A stretch of 64,000 nt of DNA from a bacterium 210820-DFI.6.37 (GCA_020558355.1 JAJCKG010000001.1:318562-382561), one strand, 5' to 3'; counted from the first letter of the stretch, positions 33,320 to 43,419 are shown. Notes: a model not told the origin generated them from the letters alone. Translations and numbers: made by a program.

Positions 33320-34153
33320 TTACTGAATCGGAACGACCGCTCCGCCGTAGGTTTCATTGATATAGTCTTTAATCTCGTCGCTCTGAAGCACCTCTACCAG
33401 CTTTTTCACAGCTTCATTGTCCTTGTCTTCCGCTTTTACCGCTATAATATTGGCATAGGTCTTGGCCGCTACGGACTGGTCGGACTCTACCGCCAGCGCG
33501 TCTTTTACATCAAGGCCGCCCTCAATCGCATAGTTTCCGTTAATAACCGCGATATCCACATCCGGCAGGGAACGTACCAGCTGTTCCGGAGCGATTTCCT
33601 TAAAGGTTAAATTTTTCGGGTTTTCTTCAATATCAGCGGTAGTAGCTTTAATATCCACCCCATCCTTTAGGGTAAGAATTCCTTCCTGTTCCAGCAGGAG
33701 CAGAGCTCTCGCTTCGTTTGTAACATTGTTTGGAACCGCTACGATCGCTCCTGACGGAAGATCCTTCAGGCTTTTTGTTTTCCCCGCGTAAATGCCGAAG
33801 GGCTCATAATGAATGGCTCCCGCGGATACCAGGTCGGTTCCATTTTCACTGTTGAAATCGTCCAGATAAGGCTGATGCTGGAAATAATTCGCGTCTATGC
33901 TTCCCTCCACCAGAGAAGTGTTAGGAGTCACGGTATCTTCGATCTGAACTACCTCAAGATCGATGCCTTCTTCCGCCAAAATCGGCTTTGCCTGTTCCAG
34001 AATCTCAGAGTGAGGCGTTACACTCGCGCCGACTTTCAGTGTGGTGGAAGCGGTTTCCGATCCGCTGCCCTCATCGGACCCGCAGCCTGACAGCGCTCCC
34101 GCCGCTCCGAAAATAAGAATTGCGATTACAATAAGCGATAATTTCTTTTTCAT
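33320..34153 (-). CDS. metQ: Methionine-binding lipoprotein MetQ
   Basis: Extracellular solute-binding lipoprotein of the NlpA family, 277 residues. It has a lysine-rich signal and lipobox ALSGC (mature Cys 24). Family sequence follows: KVGASVTPHSEIL, NYFQHQPYLDDFN, HYEPFGIYAGK and a late NYA motif. Third gene of metN-metI-metQ; it delivers D- or L-methionine to the MetNI importer. Confidence 0.93.
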   Translation of the reverse strand: MKKKLSLIVIAILIFGAAGALSGCGSDEGSGSETASTTLKVGASVTPHSEILEQAKPILAEEGIDLEVVQIEDTVTPNTSLVEGSIDANYFQHQPYLDDFNSENGTDLVSAGAIHYEPFGIYAGKTKSLKDLPSGAIVAVPNNVTNEARALLLLEQEGILTLKDGVDIKATTADIEENPKNLTFKEIAPEQLVRSLPDVDIAVINGNYAIEGGLDVKDALAVESDQSVAAKTYANIIAVKAEDKDNEAVKKLVEVLQSDEIKDYINETYGGAVVPIQ

Positions 34154-34193
34154 AATGTTTAACCTTTTTTCCTTTCTTTTTTCATCTCATCCT

Positions 34194-34847
34194 TTAAGAA
34201 TGTCTCTTTTTTATGGATAATCTTGTTCCGGCCTCCTGGAAGACCTGTACAAGAATAATTAAGATTGCTACTGTGATCCACAGTACGTCTGTCTGATACC
34301 GGTAATAGCCGTAATTCAGCGCTATAGCGCCCAGGCCTCCGCCTCCGATACATCCCGCCATCGCGGAGTATCCCAGTATCGTCACCAGATTGATCGCGGC
34401 TCCCAAAAGAAGGGAAGGCACTGCCTCCGGTATCAGAAACCGAGTAATGATCTGTCCCGGCGACGCTCCCATGGAATGGGCCGCTTCAATGATCCCCGAA
34501 GGAACTTCATTCAGGGAAGTTTCCACCATCCTTGCTACGATGGGGATGGCCCCAATGGTAAGGGGTACGATTGTCGCCGCGGTTCCAATGGAGCTGCCTG
34601 TCAAAAGTCTGGTCAGAGGAATCAGGAAGACTAAAAGGATCAGAAACGGGATGGACCGGACAATGTTAACGATGGCTCCCACACCCGCGTTTATCGCCCG
34701 ATTCTGCATAATGTGGCCTTTTGCCGTAACCGTCAGAAGGACTCCCAGCGGAACACCCGCTATGTAGGAGATCACGGTGGATATAAGCGTCATCTGCAGG
34801 GTCTCCACTACACCAGTCCCTATCATTTGCCATATCTGTTCTGTCAT
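34194..34847 (-). CDS. metI: Methionine ABC transporter permease MetI
   Basis: 217-residue membrane subunit with five or six hydrophobic segments and the cytoplasmic coupling motif EAAHSMGASPGQIITRFLIPEA, cited here as EAAHSMGASPGQI (near residue 122). Other MetI features are RSIPFLILL and the glycine-rich GCIGGGGLGAIA near residue 176. It overlaps metN by four bases (ATGA) and is followed by metQ. Confidence 0.94.
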   Translation of the reverse strand: MTEQIWQMIGTGVVETLQMTLISTVISYIAGVPLGVLLTVTAKGHIMQNRAINAGVGAIVNIVRSIPFLILLVFLIPLTRLLTGSSIGTAATIVPLTIGAIPIVARMVETSLNEVPSGIIEAAHSMGASPGQIITRFLIPEAVPSLLLGAAINLVTILGYSAMAGCIGGGGLGAIALNYGYYRYQTDVLWITVAILIILVQVFQEAGTRLSIKKRHS

Positions 34848-35863
34848 AGACTTGTCACCTCCGTAACCGGTATCGCCGCTTCTTTAAAATACTCTAAAAC
34901 CCGCTCCGCCGACTCTGGCTTTTCCGGAAGCTCTACGATCATCTGTCCAAATCCGATGCCTCCTACGCTCTTGGTATCGGCGCATAAAATATTCACCTTT
35001 TCCCCTGTATCCTGTACCATATTGGCAATCAGCGATTCATTTGCCGCCCGTCCGTCAAATACGAGACGGATACAGCGTTTGTCGGTTCTGTCGAATAAAT
35101 TCAGATCCTGCTTTGCCGGAAATACCAGATGCTTTGCGGCGTCTGTTTTAGGCCTTGCGAAAATTTCTTTTACTGACCCCAGCTCTACCAGTTTTCCGTG
35201 ATCCACGATACCGACCCGATGGCAGATTTTTTCAACCACGGACATTTCATGTGTAATAATTACAATGGTCAGCTTCATCTTTTGATTGATCTCTTTAAGA
35301 AGCTCCAGTATCTCACCTGTGATTTTAGGATCCAGAGCGCTGGTGGCTTCATCACAAAGGAGCACTTTCGGATCCATGGATAAGGCTCTGGCAATGGCTA
35401 CGCGCTGCCGCTGTCCTCCGGACAGTTGGGCAGGATACGCTTTTGCCCGCTTTTCAAGCCCTACAATCTTCAGCATTTCCATAGCTTTTTCTTTCTGCTT
35501 TTTTTTCGGTATCTTCGCGATTTTCATAGGCAGCATGACATTTTCCAGTACAGTCTTCTGCATCAGCAGATTAAAGCTTTGAAAAATCATCGCGATGGAT
35601 CTTCTTACCTGCCGAAGCTCTTTATCCGGCAGCTCTCCCAAAACCCTTCCGTCAAAGATTACCTTTCCTTTTGTAACCTCTTCCAGTCGGTTAAGAGTAC
35701 GGACCAGCGTGCTCTTTCCCGCGCCGCTCATTCCGATAATCCCAAAAATCTCGCCTTCCCGGATGCTGAGGGAAACATCGTCTACTGCCGTGACCCTTCC
35801 ATTTTTATTTTCAAACACCTTTGATACGTGTTCCAGCCGAAAAATCTCTGTATTCTCAGTCAT
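34844..35863 (-). CDS. metN: Methionine ABC transporter ATP-binding protein MetN
   Basis: 339-residue ATPase of the methionine importer. Walker A GMSGAGKST (near residue 42), signature LSGGQRQR, Walker B VLLCDEATSALD and the switch histidine in ITHEM are intact. A C-terminal NIL domain (about 265-339) senses methionine and inhibits transport when the cell is replete. First gene of the operon. No S-box riboswitch was seen in the 125-nt leader. Confidence 0.95.
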   Translation of the reverse strand: MTENTEIFRLEHVSKVFENKNGRVTAVDDVSLSIREGEIFGIIGMSGAGKSTLVRTLNRLEEVTKGKVIFDGRVLGELPDKELRQVRRSIAMIFQSFNLLMQKTVLENVMLPMKIAKIPKKKQKEKAMEMLKIVGLEKRAKAYPAQLSGGQRQRVAIARALSMDPKVLLCDEATSALDPKITGEILELLKEINQKMKLTIVIITHEMSVVEKICHRVGIVDHGKLVELGSVKEIFARPKTDAAKHLVFPAKQDLNLFDRTDKRCIRLVFDGRAANESLIANMVQDTGEKVNILCADTKSVGGIGFGQMIVELPEKPESAERVLEYFKEAAIPVTEVTSL

Positions 35864-35991
35864 ATTGCTATCACCACCCTTCCTGTTTCTGTAAAACCCC
35901 TTTCACGGCCTGCTGATTTTGCCGGTTTTATTGTCAAAGGAGTCTGTGGTTTTTCTTATTATTCCTATATGTTTTATATGATTTATGCACT

Positions 35992-36020
35992 ATTCTAATA
36001 GACATTCCGCAATTTGTCAA
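35992..36020 (-). promoter_or_regulatory. metNIQ promoter
   Basis: Minus-strand TTGACA (36015-36020), 17-base spacer, TAGAAT (35992-35997). The leader to metN is about 125 nt and has no S-box-like structure. The remaining bases up to deoC hold a possible extended -10 on the plus strand (TGCTATAAT at 36145-36153). Confidence 0.8.
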
Positions 36021-36207
36021 CCACTTTTTTCTAAAATTTATTTAACTTGTAAGTCATTTTTGATCATGTCCTAATAAACCACAGGGCAAAGCTTTCTCAA
36101 ATAAGCAGAAGTGCCGCAAAGACAAACACAAGGCCGCCGGATTGTGCTATAATGATTATAATTATTTCGGCGTTGCTATAAGAAAGATTAAGTTAGGAGA
36201 CAGATTG

Positions 36208-36864
36208 ATGAAACCACTGAATAAATACTTTGACCATACAAATTTAAAGCCTACCGCTTCAGAGGCGGACATTATAAGGCTGTGCCAGGAAGCAAAGAAA
36301 TACGATTTCTATGCCGTCTGTGTCCACGGCAGCTATGTGCCTTTAGCCGTAAAGGAGCTGGAAGGCACGGACATCAAGGTCGCCGCTGTAGTAGGGTTTC
36401 CTCTGGGCATGGCGGCTTCTGGCGCGAAAAAATATGAAACAGTTCTCGCCTGTGATCACGGCGCGGATGAAATCGATATGGTCATCAATATCGGCGCGCT
36501 GAAGGAGGGCCGGTACGATTATGTAAGAGAGGAAATCAAGGAGATCGTCATGGCCGCCGGGTTTCACAAGGCCATTGTAAAGGTGATTCTGGAAACCTGC
36601 CTGCTGACCGATGACGAGATCGTAAAAGGCTGTCAGCTGGCAATCGAGGCCGGAGCCTCTTATGTAAAAACTTCTACTGGATTCAGCAGCGCGGGGGCGA
36701 CTCCCCGTATTGTCGCGCTGATGAAGGAAACGGTGGGCGATCAGATTCTGATCAAAGCCTCCGGCGGTATCCGGGATGTTCTGGCCACCAAGGAAATGCT
36801 GCGGCTTGGCGCCAACCGCATCGGAGCCAGCGCTTCGGTGGCTATTATGGAAGCGTTAAAATAG
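36208..36864 (+). CDS. deoC: Deoxyribose-phosphate aldolase DeoC
   Basis: Splits 2-deoxyribose-5-phosphate into glyceraldehyde-3-phosphate and acetaldehyde during deoxynucleoside salvage. The 218-residue barrel starts at the ATG at 36208 after TTAGGAG. Class I motifs are present: DHTNLKP, AAVVGFPLG, DMVINIGALK, the Schiff-base lysine in YVKTSTGFS, and KASGGIRD. It is a single gene ending at a bidirectional terminator; no other deo genes are near. Confidence 0.95.
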   Translation: MKPLNKYFDHTNLKPTASEADIIRLCQEAKKYDFYAVCVHGSYVPLAVKELEGTDIKVAAVVGFPLGMAASGAKKYETVLACDHGADEIDMVINIGALKEGRYDYVREEIKEIVMAAGFHKAIVKVILETCLLTDDEIVKGCQLAIEAGASYVKTSTGFSSAGATPRIVALMKETVGDQILIKASGGIRDVLATKEMLRLGANRIGASASVAIMEALK

Positions 36865-36892
36865 CCCTGATCCCGTCCAGCTCAAAAATGCC

Positions 36893-36939
36893 AAAATGGC
36901 TGAAAATCTGTTCTTTCAACAGATCTTCAGCCATTTTTT
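36893..36939. terminator. Bidirectional terminator between deoC and the pyr operon
   Basis: Long arms AATGGCTGAA and TTCAGCCATT with inner TCTGTT/AACAGA pairing, with A and T runs on the outer sides. Confidence 0.88.
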
Positions 36940-37816
36940 ACGCGGTTTTCCACTTCAGCACATTATCCTCAAAATAACATTCCAGCTGCCCCTGGTCCTG
37001 CAGATAAGTGAGGTAACACCGCAGGGGCGCGCCTACAACGGCATATTGAACCGGATTGCCTTTGATCCTGTACCGGTCAAAGACCCCTTTTAAGATTCGG
37101 TCAAAATTCTTTCCGTCTCTGCAGTCGTTTAGGATCCCTTCCATATTTTTTCGGATATTCTCCCGGTTTCCCTGGGCCAGAGGGCGGATATCGGACACCA
37201 CATCGCCGTGGGCAGGGACAAACAGGGTTCCTTCCAGGGTCTGCAAAAGGTCCAGCGTATCCAGATACCCTTCCACATCCACCAGATATCCAAACTGGTA
37301 CTTTTCCAGACACCGGCTGTTCAAAACGCTGTCGCCGATGAACCATACCCCGTCCGGGGTTCTGATCCCGATCATGCCAAAGGAATGCCCCGGCAGCAGA
37401 ATGTATTCCAGCCCCTCCGGCAGCTCGAACTCCTCAATATCCCGAAAACCGATGGGACCCGGATGCCGGAACACATCCCGCATCTCCCGGAAAGGATAGC
37501 CGCCGTACATGTAGGCGGGTTCCAGATCTCTGTAATTGGCAAAGGCATTTTCAATATTGGTGGCATAAGCCGGACACCCCCACTTTTCCATCAGGTACGC
37601 GTTGCCGCCCAGATGGTCGATATGGGTATGAGTATTGATGATGAAGCTCAGCTTCCACCCCTTCTCCTCCAATATCTGCTGGATCCGCTCCGCGTCTTTG
37701 GTTCCGTTTCCCGTATCAATGAGGCAGACCTCCGTATCGCTCAGCTGATAAACACCGATATACGTCCGGTTATTGATGTACCAGGTCTTTTTTCCCGCCT
37801 GTACCAGTTCGAACAT
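36938..37816 (-). CDS. MBL-fold metallo-hydrolase at the end of the pyr operon
   Basis: 292-residue metallo-beta-lactamase-fold protein. It has the full metal motif THTHIDHLGG (near residue 61), a later metal His in LPGHSFGMIG, the bridging Asp in FIGDSVL and a final HGD. The C-terminal 80 residues are helical. The start overlaps the pyrI stop (TAATG), so it is translationally coupled to pyrimidine genes, yet no MBL enzyme belongs to that pathway. It may hydrolyse a pathway side product or a thioester; unknown. Confidence 0.85.
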   Translation of the reverse strand: MFELVQAGKKTWYINNRTYIGVYQLSDTEVCLIDTGNGTKDAERIQQILEEKGWKLSFIINTHTHIDHLGGNAYLMEKWGCPAYATNIENAFANYRDLEPAYMYGGYPFREMRDVFRHPGPIGFRDIEEFELPEGLEYILLPGHSFGMIGIRTPDGVWFIGDSVLNSRCLEKYQFGYLVDVEGYLDTLDLLQTLEGTLFVPAHGDVVSDIRPLAQGNRENIRKNMEGILNDCRDGKNFDRILKGVFDRYRIKGNPVQYAVVGAPLRCYLTYLQDQGQLECYFEDNVLKWKTA

Positions 37817-38241
37817 TATTTATACTCCTTATGCTCCACATCGCAGTAAGCGCAGCGATAAATTTTCTTCTCCCGGTCAGCCAGCTTGAACACATGGGTG
37901 ATTTCCTGCTCAATGGAAGTAATACATCTCGGATTCTTGCATTTAATCACGTCCGTAATCGTCTCCGGCAGCTCCAGATGCTCTTTTTTCAGGAGCTTAC
38001 CGTCCCTTACCCGGTTAACTGTAATATTGCTGTCTATGTATCCCAGCATTTCAAAATCCAGTTCGATCTCATCATCGATCTTGATAATATCCTTCTTGCC
38101 GTATTTGCTGCTGCGCACATTCTGGACAACCGCCACACTGCAGTCCAGCTTGTCCAGTCCCAGATAATTATAGATCTGCATACTCTTTCCGGCCTTGATA
38201 TGGTCTAAAACAATACCTGTTGTTACTCCGTCAATATTCAT
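37816..38241 (-). CDS. pyrI: Aspartate carbamoyltransferase regulatory subunit PyrI
   Basis: 141-residue regulatory chain that binds nucleotides and organises the catalytic trimers. It has the N-terminal allosteric domain with GIVLDHIKAGK and the zinc domain with four cysteines in CKNPRC and CAYC. PyrI makes the transcarbamylase responsive to CTP and ATP. It directly follows pyrB. Confidence 0.95.
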   Translation of the reverse strand: MNIDGVTTGIVLDHIKAGKSMQIYNYLGLDKLDCSVAVVQNVRSSKYGKKDIIKIDDEIELDFEMLGYIDSNITVNRVRDGKLLKKEHLELPETITDVIKCKNPRCITSIEQEITHVFKLADREKKIYRCAYCDVEHKEYK

Positions 38242-38256
38242 ATTACCCTGTCCTCC

Positions 38257-39180
38257 TTATTTGATTCCCAGTAAGTTCAAAATCAGCGCCATACGGATGT
38301 GCTTGCCGCACAGAGCCTGTTCAAAATAGCAGGCCCGCGGGTCATCATCTACTTTTACAGAAATTTCATTTACTCTTGGAAGCGGATGCATGATGGTCAG
38401 ATCCTCTTTGGCGGTTTCCAGCTTTTCCATGTCCAGAATATAAGTGTCCTTCAATCTTACATAATCCTCTTCATTGAAGAAGCGTTCTCTCTGAACTCTT
38501 GTCATGTACAGGACGTCCAGCCGCGGCATAACCTCTTCCATACTTTCCACTTCACACCAGTCCACTCCGGCATTTCTCAGCTTTTCCCGGATGTATTCCG
38601 GAACTCGCAATTCTTCCGGTGAAATCAGAACGAATTTCACATTCGGATAGCGAAGCATGGCTTCGATGAGAGAATGAACCGTTCTTCCGAACTGCAGGTC
38701 TCCGCAGAGCCCCAGAGTCAGATTGCCCAGCTGCCCTTTCTTTCTCTTGATGGTAAGAAGGTCTGTCAGGGTCTGTGTTGGATGGAAGTGTCCCCCGTCT
38801 CCCGCGTTGATGATGGGCACCGTGGTCCTTCTGGAAGCTACTAAAGGCGCGCCTTCCTTTGGATGGCGCATGGCAATAATATCTGCGTAGCAGCCTACCG
38901 TTCTTACGGTATCGCTTACACTCTCGCCCTTAGCCGCGGAACTGGAAGAAGCTTCGGAAAAGCCCAAAACGCTTCCGCCCAGTTCCAGCATGGCGGCTTC
39001 AAAGCTGAGCCTTGTTCTGGTGCTGGGCTCAAAGAACAGGGTAGCCAGCTTCTTTCCCCTGCAGATATCCATATACGCGTCGTGATTCGCTACGATGTCG
39101 TCCGCCACTTCAATGAGATGATCGATTTCCTCTACGGACATGTCTAAAATGCTGATCAAATTACGAATTTCTTCTGCCAT
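38257..39180 (-). CDS. pyrB: Aspartate carbamoyltransferase catalytic subunit PyrB
   Basis: Condenses carbamoyl phosphate with aspartate. The 307-residue chain has the carbamoyl-phosphate motif [12 protein letters not shown] near residue 49, and the HPTQTLTDL and MHPLPRV motifs. It starts directly after pyrE and is followed by pyrI, the usual PyrBI pair. Confidence 0.97.
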   Translation of the reverse strand: MAEEIRNLISILDMSVEEIDHLIEVADDIVANHDAYMDICRGKKLATLFFEPSTRTRLSFEAAMLELGGSVLGFSEASSSSAAKGESVSDTVRTVGCYADIIAMRHPKEGAPLVASRRTTVPIINAGDGGHFHPTQTLTDLLTIKRKKGQLGNLTLGLCGDLQFGRTVHSLIEAMLRYPNVKFVLISPEELRVPEYIREKLRNAGVDWCEVESMEEVMPRLDVLYMTRVQRERFFNEEDYVRLKDTYILDMEKLETAKEDLTIMHPLPRVNEISVKVDDDPRACYFEQALCGKHIRMALILNLLGIK

Positions 39181-39819
39181 TTATTTTTCTCCTTTCATCC
39201 ATCCTTCATCAGAAGGGTTATTTCTAAACGCGATAAGCCGTTTTACATCGTCTTCTTTGATGTAGCCCTCTTCCGCGGCTACTTCTACCAGGGTATCCAG
39301 ATCGGACAGACTGACATTTTTGATCTCAGCCTCAGCCATTCTTCTGATTCCCTTTTCCATACCGTAGGTAAAAATGCTGGCGATCCCCAGCACCTCCGCT
39401 CCCGCGTTCCGCAGCGCCGCTACGGTATCGAGAACAGATCCGCCGGTGGAAATCAGGTCTTCAATGACTACCACCTTCTGGCCCTTTTCCAGCTTTCCCT
39501 CGATCTGGTTGGTACGTCCGTGATCCTTTGCGGACCCCCGCACATATCCCATAGGAAGTCCCATCAGATGCCCGGTGATGGCAGCGTGAGCGATTCCCGC
39601 TGTGCTGGTCCCCATCAGGACTTCACAGTCCGGATAATGCTCTCTTACGGTCTGTGCCAGCCCTTCTTCCACTTTGACGCGGACTTCCGGCGCGGTAAGG
39701 GTCAGACGGTTGTCACAGTAAATGGGGCTTTTGATGCCGCTGGCCCATGTAAAAGGCTCATCCGGCCGCAGAAATACAGCTCCAATCGATAAAAGTCCTT
39801 TCGCGATTTCTCTCTTCAT
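39181..39819 (-). CDS. pyrE: Orotate phosphoribosyltransferase PyrE
   Basis: Joins orotate to PRPP to give OMP. 212 residues. The PRPP loop is [17 protein letters not shown] near residue 115, with [16 protein letters not shown] near the start and the flexible loop RGSAKDHGR. Adjacent to pyrF with a two-base gap. Confidence 0.96.
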   Translation of the reverse strand: MKREIAKGLLSIGAVFLRPDEPFTWASGIKSPIYCDNRLTLTAPEVRVKVEEGLAQTVREHYPDCEVLMGTSTAGIAHAAITGHLMGLPMGYVRGSAKDHGRTNQIEGKLEKGQKVVVIEDLISTGGSVLDTVAALRNAGAEVLGIASIFTYGMEKGIRRMAEAEIKNVSLSDLDTLVEVAAEEGYIKEDDVKRLIAFRNNPSDEGWMKGEK

Positions 39820-39821
39820 TT

Positions 39822-40523
39822 CTATTCCTCCACAAATTCTCTGACGCAGCGTTCATACGCGGCTACCGGATCGTCAGCCTGTGTGATCGGCCGTCCCACA
39901 ACAATATAGTCGGAGCCGATCTCCTTTGCCTTAGCCGGAGTTGTCACTCTCACCTGGTCTCCCCTGGAAGCGTCATCAAAGCGCACTCCCGGTGTAACAG
40001 TCAGAAAGTCTCTTCCACAGACATCGTGGATCTTTCCCGCTTCCAGAGGGGAGCAGACCACGCCGTCCAATCCCGCGACATCCGCGTTTTCCGCGTATTT
40101 GATTACAACCTTAGCAATATCCTCTTCAATCAGAAGCTCTTCTGTCATTCTCTCCTGGCTCGTTGATGTAAGCTGCGTCACCGCGATAAGCAGCGGCCTT
40201 GTCCCATCTTCTCTTGTCAGTCCTTTCAGGGCAGCTTTCATCATTTCGATGGTTCCCGCAGCATGCAGATTGACCATATCCACATCCATACGGGACAAAA
40301 CAGCCATGGCCTTTTCCACGGTATTAGGAATGTCATGCAGCTTCAGGTCTAAAAACAGCTTGTGCCCTCTTTTTTTGATTTCCCTGATAATAGATGGGCC
40401 TTCCGCGTAATACAGCTCCATGCCTACCTTCACATAAGGCTTTTTCTCTTTGAACTGATCCAGAAAGGACAGCGCTTCTTCTCCGCTCTTAAAATCCAAA
40501 GCGATAATAACATCTTTTCCCAT
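39822..40523 (-). CDS. pyrF: Orotidine 5'-phosphate decarboxylase PyrF
   Basis: Converts OMP to UMP. 233-residue barrel with [13 protein letters not shown], the catalytic Lys-Asp-Lys pattern [12 protein letters not shown], and the phosphate loop [14 protein letters not shown]. It belongs to the shorter group I type. Sits between pyrD and pyrE. Confidence 0.96.
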   Translation of the reverse strand: MGKDVIIALDFKSGEEALSFLDQFKEKKPYVKVGMELYYAEGPSIIREIKKRGHKLFLDLKLHDIPNTVEKAMAVLSRMDVDMVNLHAAGTIEMMKAALKGLTREDGTRPLLIAVTQLTSTSQERMTEELLIEEDIAKVVIKYAENADVAGLDGVVCSPLEAGKIHDVCGRDFLTVTPGVRFDDASRGDQVRVTTPAKAKEIGSDYIVVGRPITQADDPVAAYERCVREFVEE

Positions 40524-40533
40524 AGCTTACCTC

Positions 40534-41445
40534 CTACTCTACGATTCCTATGATATCTTCCAGTTTTTCTATTTTCAGCTCTTCCATTACCCGCGGAAGC
40601 TCTTCTATGATTTCTTTACACGCGTAAGGGTTCACCAGATTTGCGGCTCCTACCTGTACAGCCGAAGCGCCCGCCATCATCATTTCGATCACATCCCTTG
40701 CGTCCTGGATACCGCCCATGCCGATAATGGGAATCCTTACAGCCTTTGCCACCTGATAAACCATGCGCACAGCCACCGGAAAAATGGCAGGGCCGGAAAA
40801 GCCGCCCATTTTATTGGCAATGACCGGCGCGCGCCGCCGGATGTCGATCCGCATTCCAAGCAGGGTATTGATCAGGCTCAGTCCATCAGCCCCCGCCTCT
40901 TCACAGGCCTTCGCGATAGATACAATATCCGTCACATTGGGGCTCAGCTTGATATATACCGGCTTTTTCGTCACTTTCTTTACCGCCTTTGTCACAGCCG
41001 CCGCGCTTTCCGGCAGTACACCGAAGGCCATGCCGCCGTCGTGGACGTTGGGGCAGCTTACATTAACCTCGATGATCCCCACCTGAGGTTCATCGTCCAT
41101 TGCCTTTGCGCACTGAACATACTCTTCTATGGAAAAACCGCTTACATTTGCAATGACCGGCTTTTTATAGATCCTGGCAAGCTCCGGAAGCTCGACTGCC
41201 TTTACCGCATCAAGTCCCGGGTTCTGCAAACCCACAGAATTGATCATACCTTGGCTGCATTCGGCAATCCTTGGCTGAGGATTTCCGAATCTGGCTTCTC
41301 TGGTGGTGCCTTTAAAGGAAAGGGAACCCAGAATATTGATATCGTAAAGCTCCGCGTATTCTTTTCCATAGCCGAAGGTGCCGCTGGCCGGGATCACCGG
41401 GTTGTCCAGCGTAAGTCCGCTGAGAGAAACTTTCGTATCTACCAT
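40534..41445 (-). CDS. pyrD: Dihydroorotate dehydrogenase B, catalytic subunit PyrD
   Basis: NAD-linked class 1B enzyme oxidising dihydroorotate; it needs PyrK. The start is the ATG at 41445 with AAGGAGG upstream, giving 303 residues and a seven-base overlap with pyrK. FMN-site and active-site motifs include PASGTFGYG, NSVGLQNPG, the catalytic Cys in NVSCPNVHDGG, and GMGGIQD. A longer frame upstream lies inside pyrK and is not used. Confidence 0.96.
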   Translation of the reverse strand: MVDTKVSLSGLTLDNPVIPASGTFGYGKEYAELYDINILGSLSFKGTTREARFGNPQPRIAECSQGMINSVGLQNPGLDAVKAVELPELARIYKKPVIANVSGFSIEEYVQCAKAMDDEPQVGIIEVNVSCPNVHDGGMAFGVLPESAAAVTKAVKKVTKKPVYIKLSPNVTDIVSIAKACEEAGADGLSLINTLLGMRIDIRRRAPVIANKMGGFSGPAIFPVAVRMVYQVAKAVRIPIIGMGGIQDARDVIEMMMAGASAVQVGAANLVNPYACKEIIEELPRVMEELKIEKLEDIIGIVE

Positions 41446-42161
41446 TTGATCTCCTCCTTTTCCAGTACCGGTCCTTCCTTGCAGATCCGTTTGTAGCCGT
41501 ATTTCGTTTCGCAGCTGCATCCCATACATCCGCCGAAGCCGCAGGCCATCCTGGCTTCAAAGCTGAACTGCCCATGCTTTACCTTGTCGGAAACGGCCTT
41601 CAGCATCGGCTCCGGTCCGCAGGCGCAGCCGTAATCAGCAGCCGTAAAGCCATCGGTCACAAAGCCTTTGATTCCATAGCTCCCATCCGCTGTTGTCACT
41701 TTTACCTCGGCCCCCAGATCCCGGAATTCCTTTTCATAAAAAACCTCTTCCTTCGTATTAAAGCCCAGGACTACCATTGGCTTTTTCCCCTTTTCTATGA
41801 GGGCTTTTGTCAAACCATACATTGGAGGGACCCCTACGCCGCCTCCGGCGATAACAGGCGCGTCGCTGATCTTATCCAGATCATAGCCGTTTCCCAAAGG
41901 GCATAGGATATCCAGTCGGTTTCCCGGCCCCATCTTTGCCATTTTTTCGGTTCCCTGACCTACGGTCTTGTAGATGATCGTCAGCTTTGTGTCATCCCAG
42001 TCACAGATGGAGATGGGTCTTCTCAGATAAAAGCCTTCAAGTTTTATATTGATGAACTGCCCCGGAGCTGTGATTCCGCGGGTGTCCCCTTCCAGCTCCA
42101 TTCTGTAAATATCCCGCGCCAGCCGCTCATTTGAAAGGATTGTATAAATCTGCTTTTCCAT
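41439..42161 (-). CDS. pyrK: Dihydroorotate dehydrogenase B, electron transfer subunit PyrK
   Basis: 240-residue FAD and [2Fe-2S] protein that passes electrons from PyrD to NAD. FAD motif RRPISICD is near residue 52, a nucleotide motif GGGVGVPPMYGL follows, and the cluster cysteines lie in CGFGGCMGCSC with a further Cys in KRICKEGPV. The start is the ATG at 42161, one base after the pyrC stop, preceded by GGGAGA. Confidence 0.95.
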   Translation of the reverse strand: MEKQIYTILSNERLARDIYRMELEGDTRGITAPGQFINIKLEGFYLRRPISICDWDDTKLTIIYKTVGQGTEKMAKMGPGNRLDILCPLGNGYDLDKISDAPVIAGGGVGVPPMYGLTKALIEKGKKPMVVLGFNTKEEVFYEKEFRDLGAEVKVTTADGSYGIKGFVTDGFTAADYGCACGPEPMLKAVSDKVKHGQFSFEARMACGFGGCMGCSCETKYGYKRICKEGPVLEKEEIKW

Positions 42162-42162
42162 C

Positions 42163-43419
42163 TTATCTCTCCCAAACTTTTTTTCCATTTACAAAAGTCA
42201 TTGTGTTCTCTCCCTGTACCTGCCATCCCGCAAAGGGAGTGCTGCGGCCCTTGGACAGAAATTGTTCCGGATCAATGGTATAGCTTTTAGAAAGATCCAG
42301 AATCGCCAGGTCGGCTGCCTGTCCCTCCTTCAAATATCCGCCTTCAATGCCGAAAACCTGTCTTGGCCGGATTGCCATCAGCTCAATGAGTTTTTCCAGA
42401 GAAATAACGTTCTTCTTTACCAGCTCTGTATAAAGAATCGGAAAGGCGGTTTCAAGCCCTACAATGCCAAAGGCGCTTTTCTCAAGTCCCCGGCTCTTTT
42501 CCTCCGCGCTGTGAGGGGCATGGTCCGTAGCGATCATATCAATGGTTCCATCCTGTATTCCTTCCACCAGAGCCGCTCTGTCTTCAGCGGATCTGAGGGG
42601 CGGATTCATTTTAAAACGGCCGTCTTCCCGCAGATCTTCATCACATAGAACCAGATAATGCGGTCCCGTTTCGCAAGAAATCCTTACACCGTCTTTTTTT
42701 GCCTGACGAATCAGCTCCACTGTTTCTTTTGTGGAAATGTGACACACATGATACTGTACGCCTGTCTTTTTGCAAAGTTCAATATCCCGCTGGACCTGGC
42801 CCCATTCGCTTTCTGAGCAGATGCCTTTATGTCCATGTGCTCTGGCATAGGCCCCCTCATGAATATAACCGCCGGTCAGCAGGCTCTCATCTTCACAGTG
42901 GGCAACGATCATCTTGTCCATGGCCTTTGCCTTCAGCATAGCCTCTTCCATCAGCTCCTGAGACTGGACGCCTTTTCCATCGTCGGAAAAAGCGATGACA
43001 TGCTCCTTCATGGCTTCCATATCGGACAGCTGTCCTCTTCCGCTCTGGGCTCTTGTAATGGTTCCATAGGGAAATACTTTTACCGCCGCGTCTTTCCGTA
43101 TCAGATCCAGCTGCGCCCGCAGGCTCTCCATATCAGACGGCGCGGGATTCAGATTGGGCATAGGGCAGACAGCGGTGTAGCCGCCTTTGGCCGCGGCCTC
43201 TGTTCCGGTCTTAATGGATTCCTTATAAAAAAAACCAGGCTCCCTGAGATGTACGTGAACATCAACAAAACCTGGAATAATATATAAGCCGCTGCAGTCG
43301 ATACTTTCATCATATCGATGGGAATGGGAAAGAGATAAGCGGTCCCCGCTTACAAAAACGTCTCTTTTTTCAAATCCATGCTCCGTGAAAATATAACCGT
43401 TTTTCAAGTATGTCTTCAT
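42163..43419 (-). CDS. pyrC: Dihydroorotase PyrC
   Basis: Zinc amidohydrolase that cyclises carbamoyl aspartate. 418 residues, class I type, with VDVHVHLREPG (near residue 52), the FSDDGKG loop, HCEDESL, CHISTKE and ATDHAPHS carrying metal and catalytic residues. First gene of the operon C-K-D-F-E-B-I, behind a strong promoter. carAB is not in this window. Confidence 0.96.
   Translation of the reverse strand: MKTYLKNGYIFTEHGFEKRDVFVSGDRLSLSHSHRYDESIDCSGLYIIPGFVDVHVHLREPGFFYKESIKTGTEAAAKGGYTAVCPMPNLNPAPSDMESLRAQLDLIRKDAAVKVFPYGTITRAQSGRGQLSDMEAMKEHVIAFSDDGKGVQSQELMEEAMLKAKAMDKMIVAHCEDESLLTGGYIHEGAYARAHGHKGICSESEWGQVQRDIELCKKTGVQYHVCHISTKETVELIRQAKKDGVRISCETGPHYLVLCDEDLREDGRFKMNPPLRSAEDRAALVEGIQDGTIDMIATDHAPHSAEEKSRGLEKSAFGIVGLETAFPILYTELVKKNVISLEKLIELMAIRPRQVFGIEGGYLKEGQAADLAILDLSKSYTIDPEQFLSKGRSTPFAGWQVQGENTMTFVNGKKVWER

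Noticed and set aside
35864..35997. SAM (S-box) riboswitch in the metNIQ leader
   Set aside because: The leader lacks the conserved S-box core and the long closing stem, and no terminator/antiterminator pair is visible.
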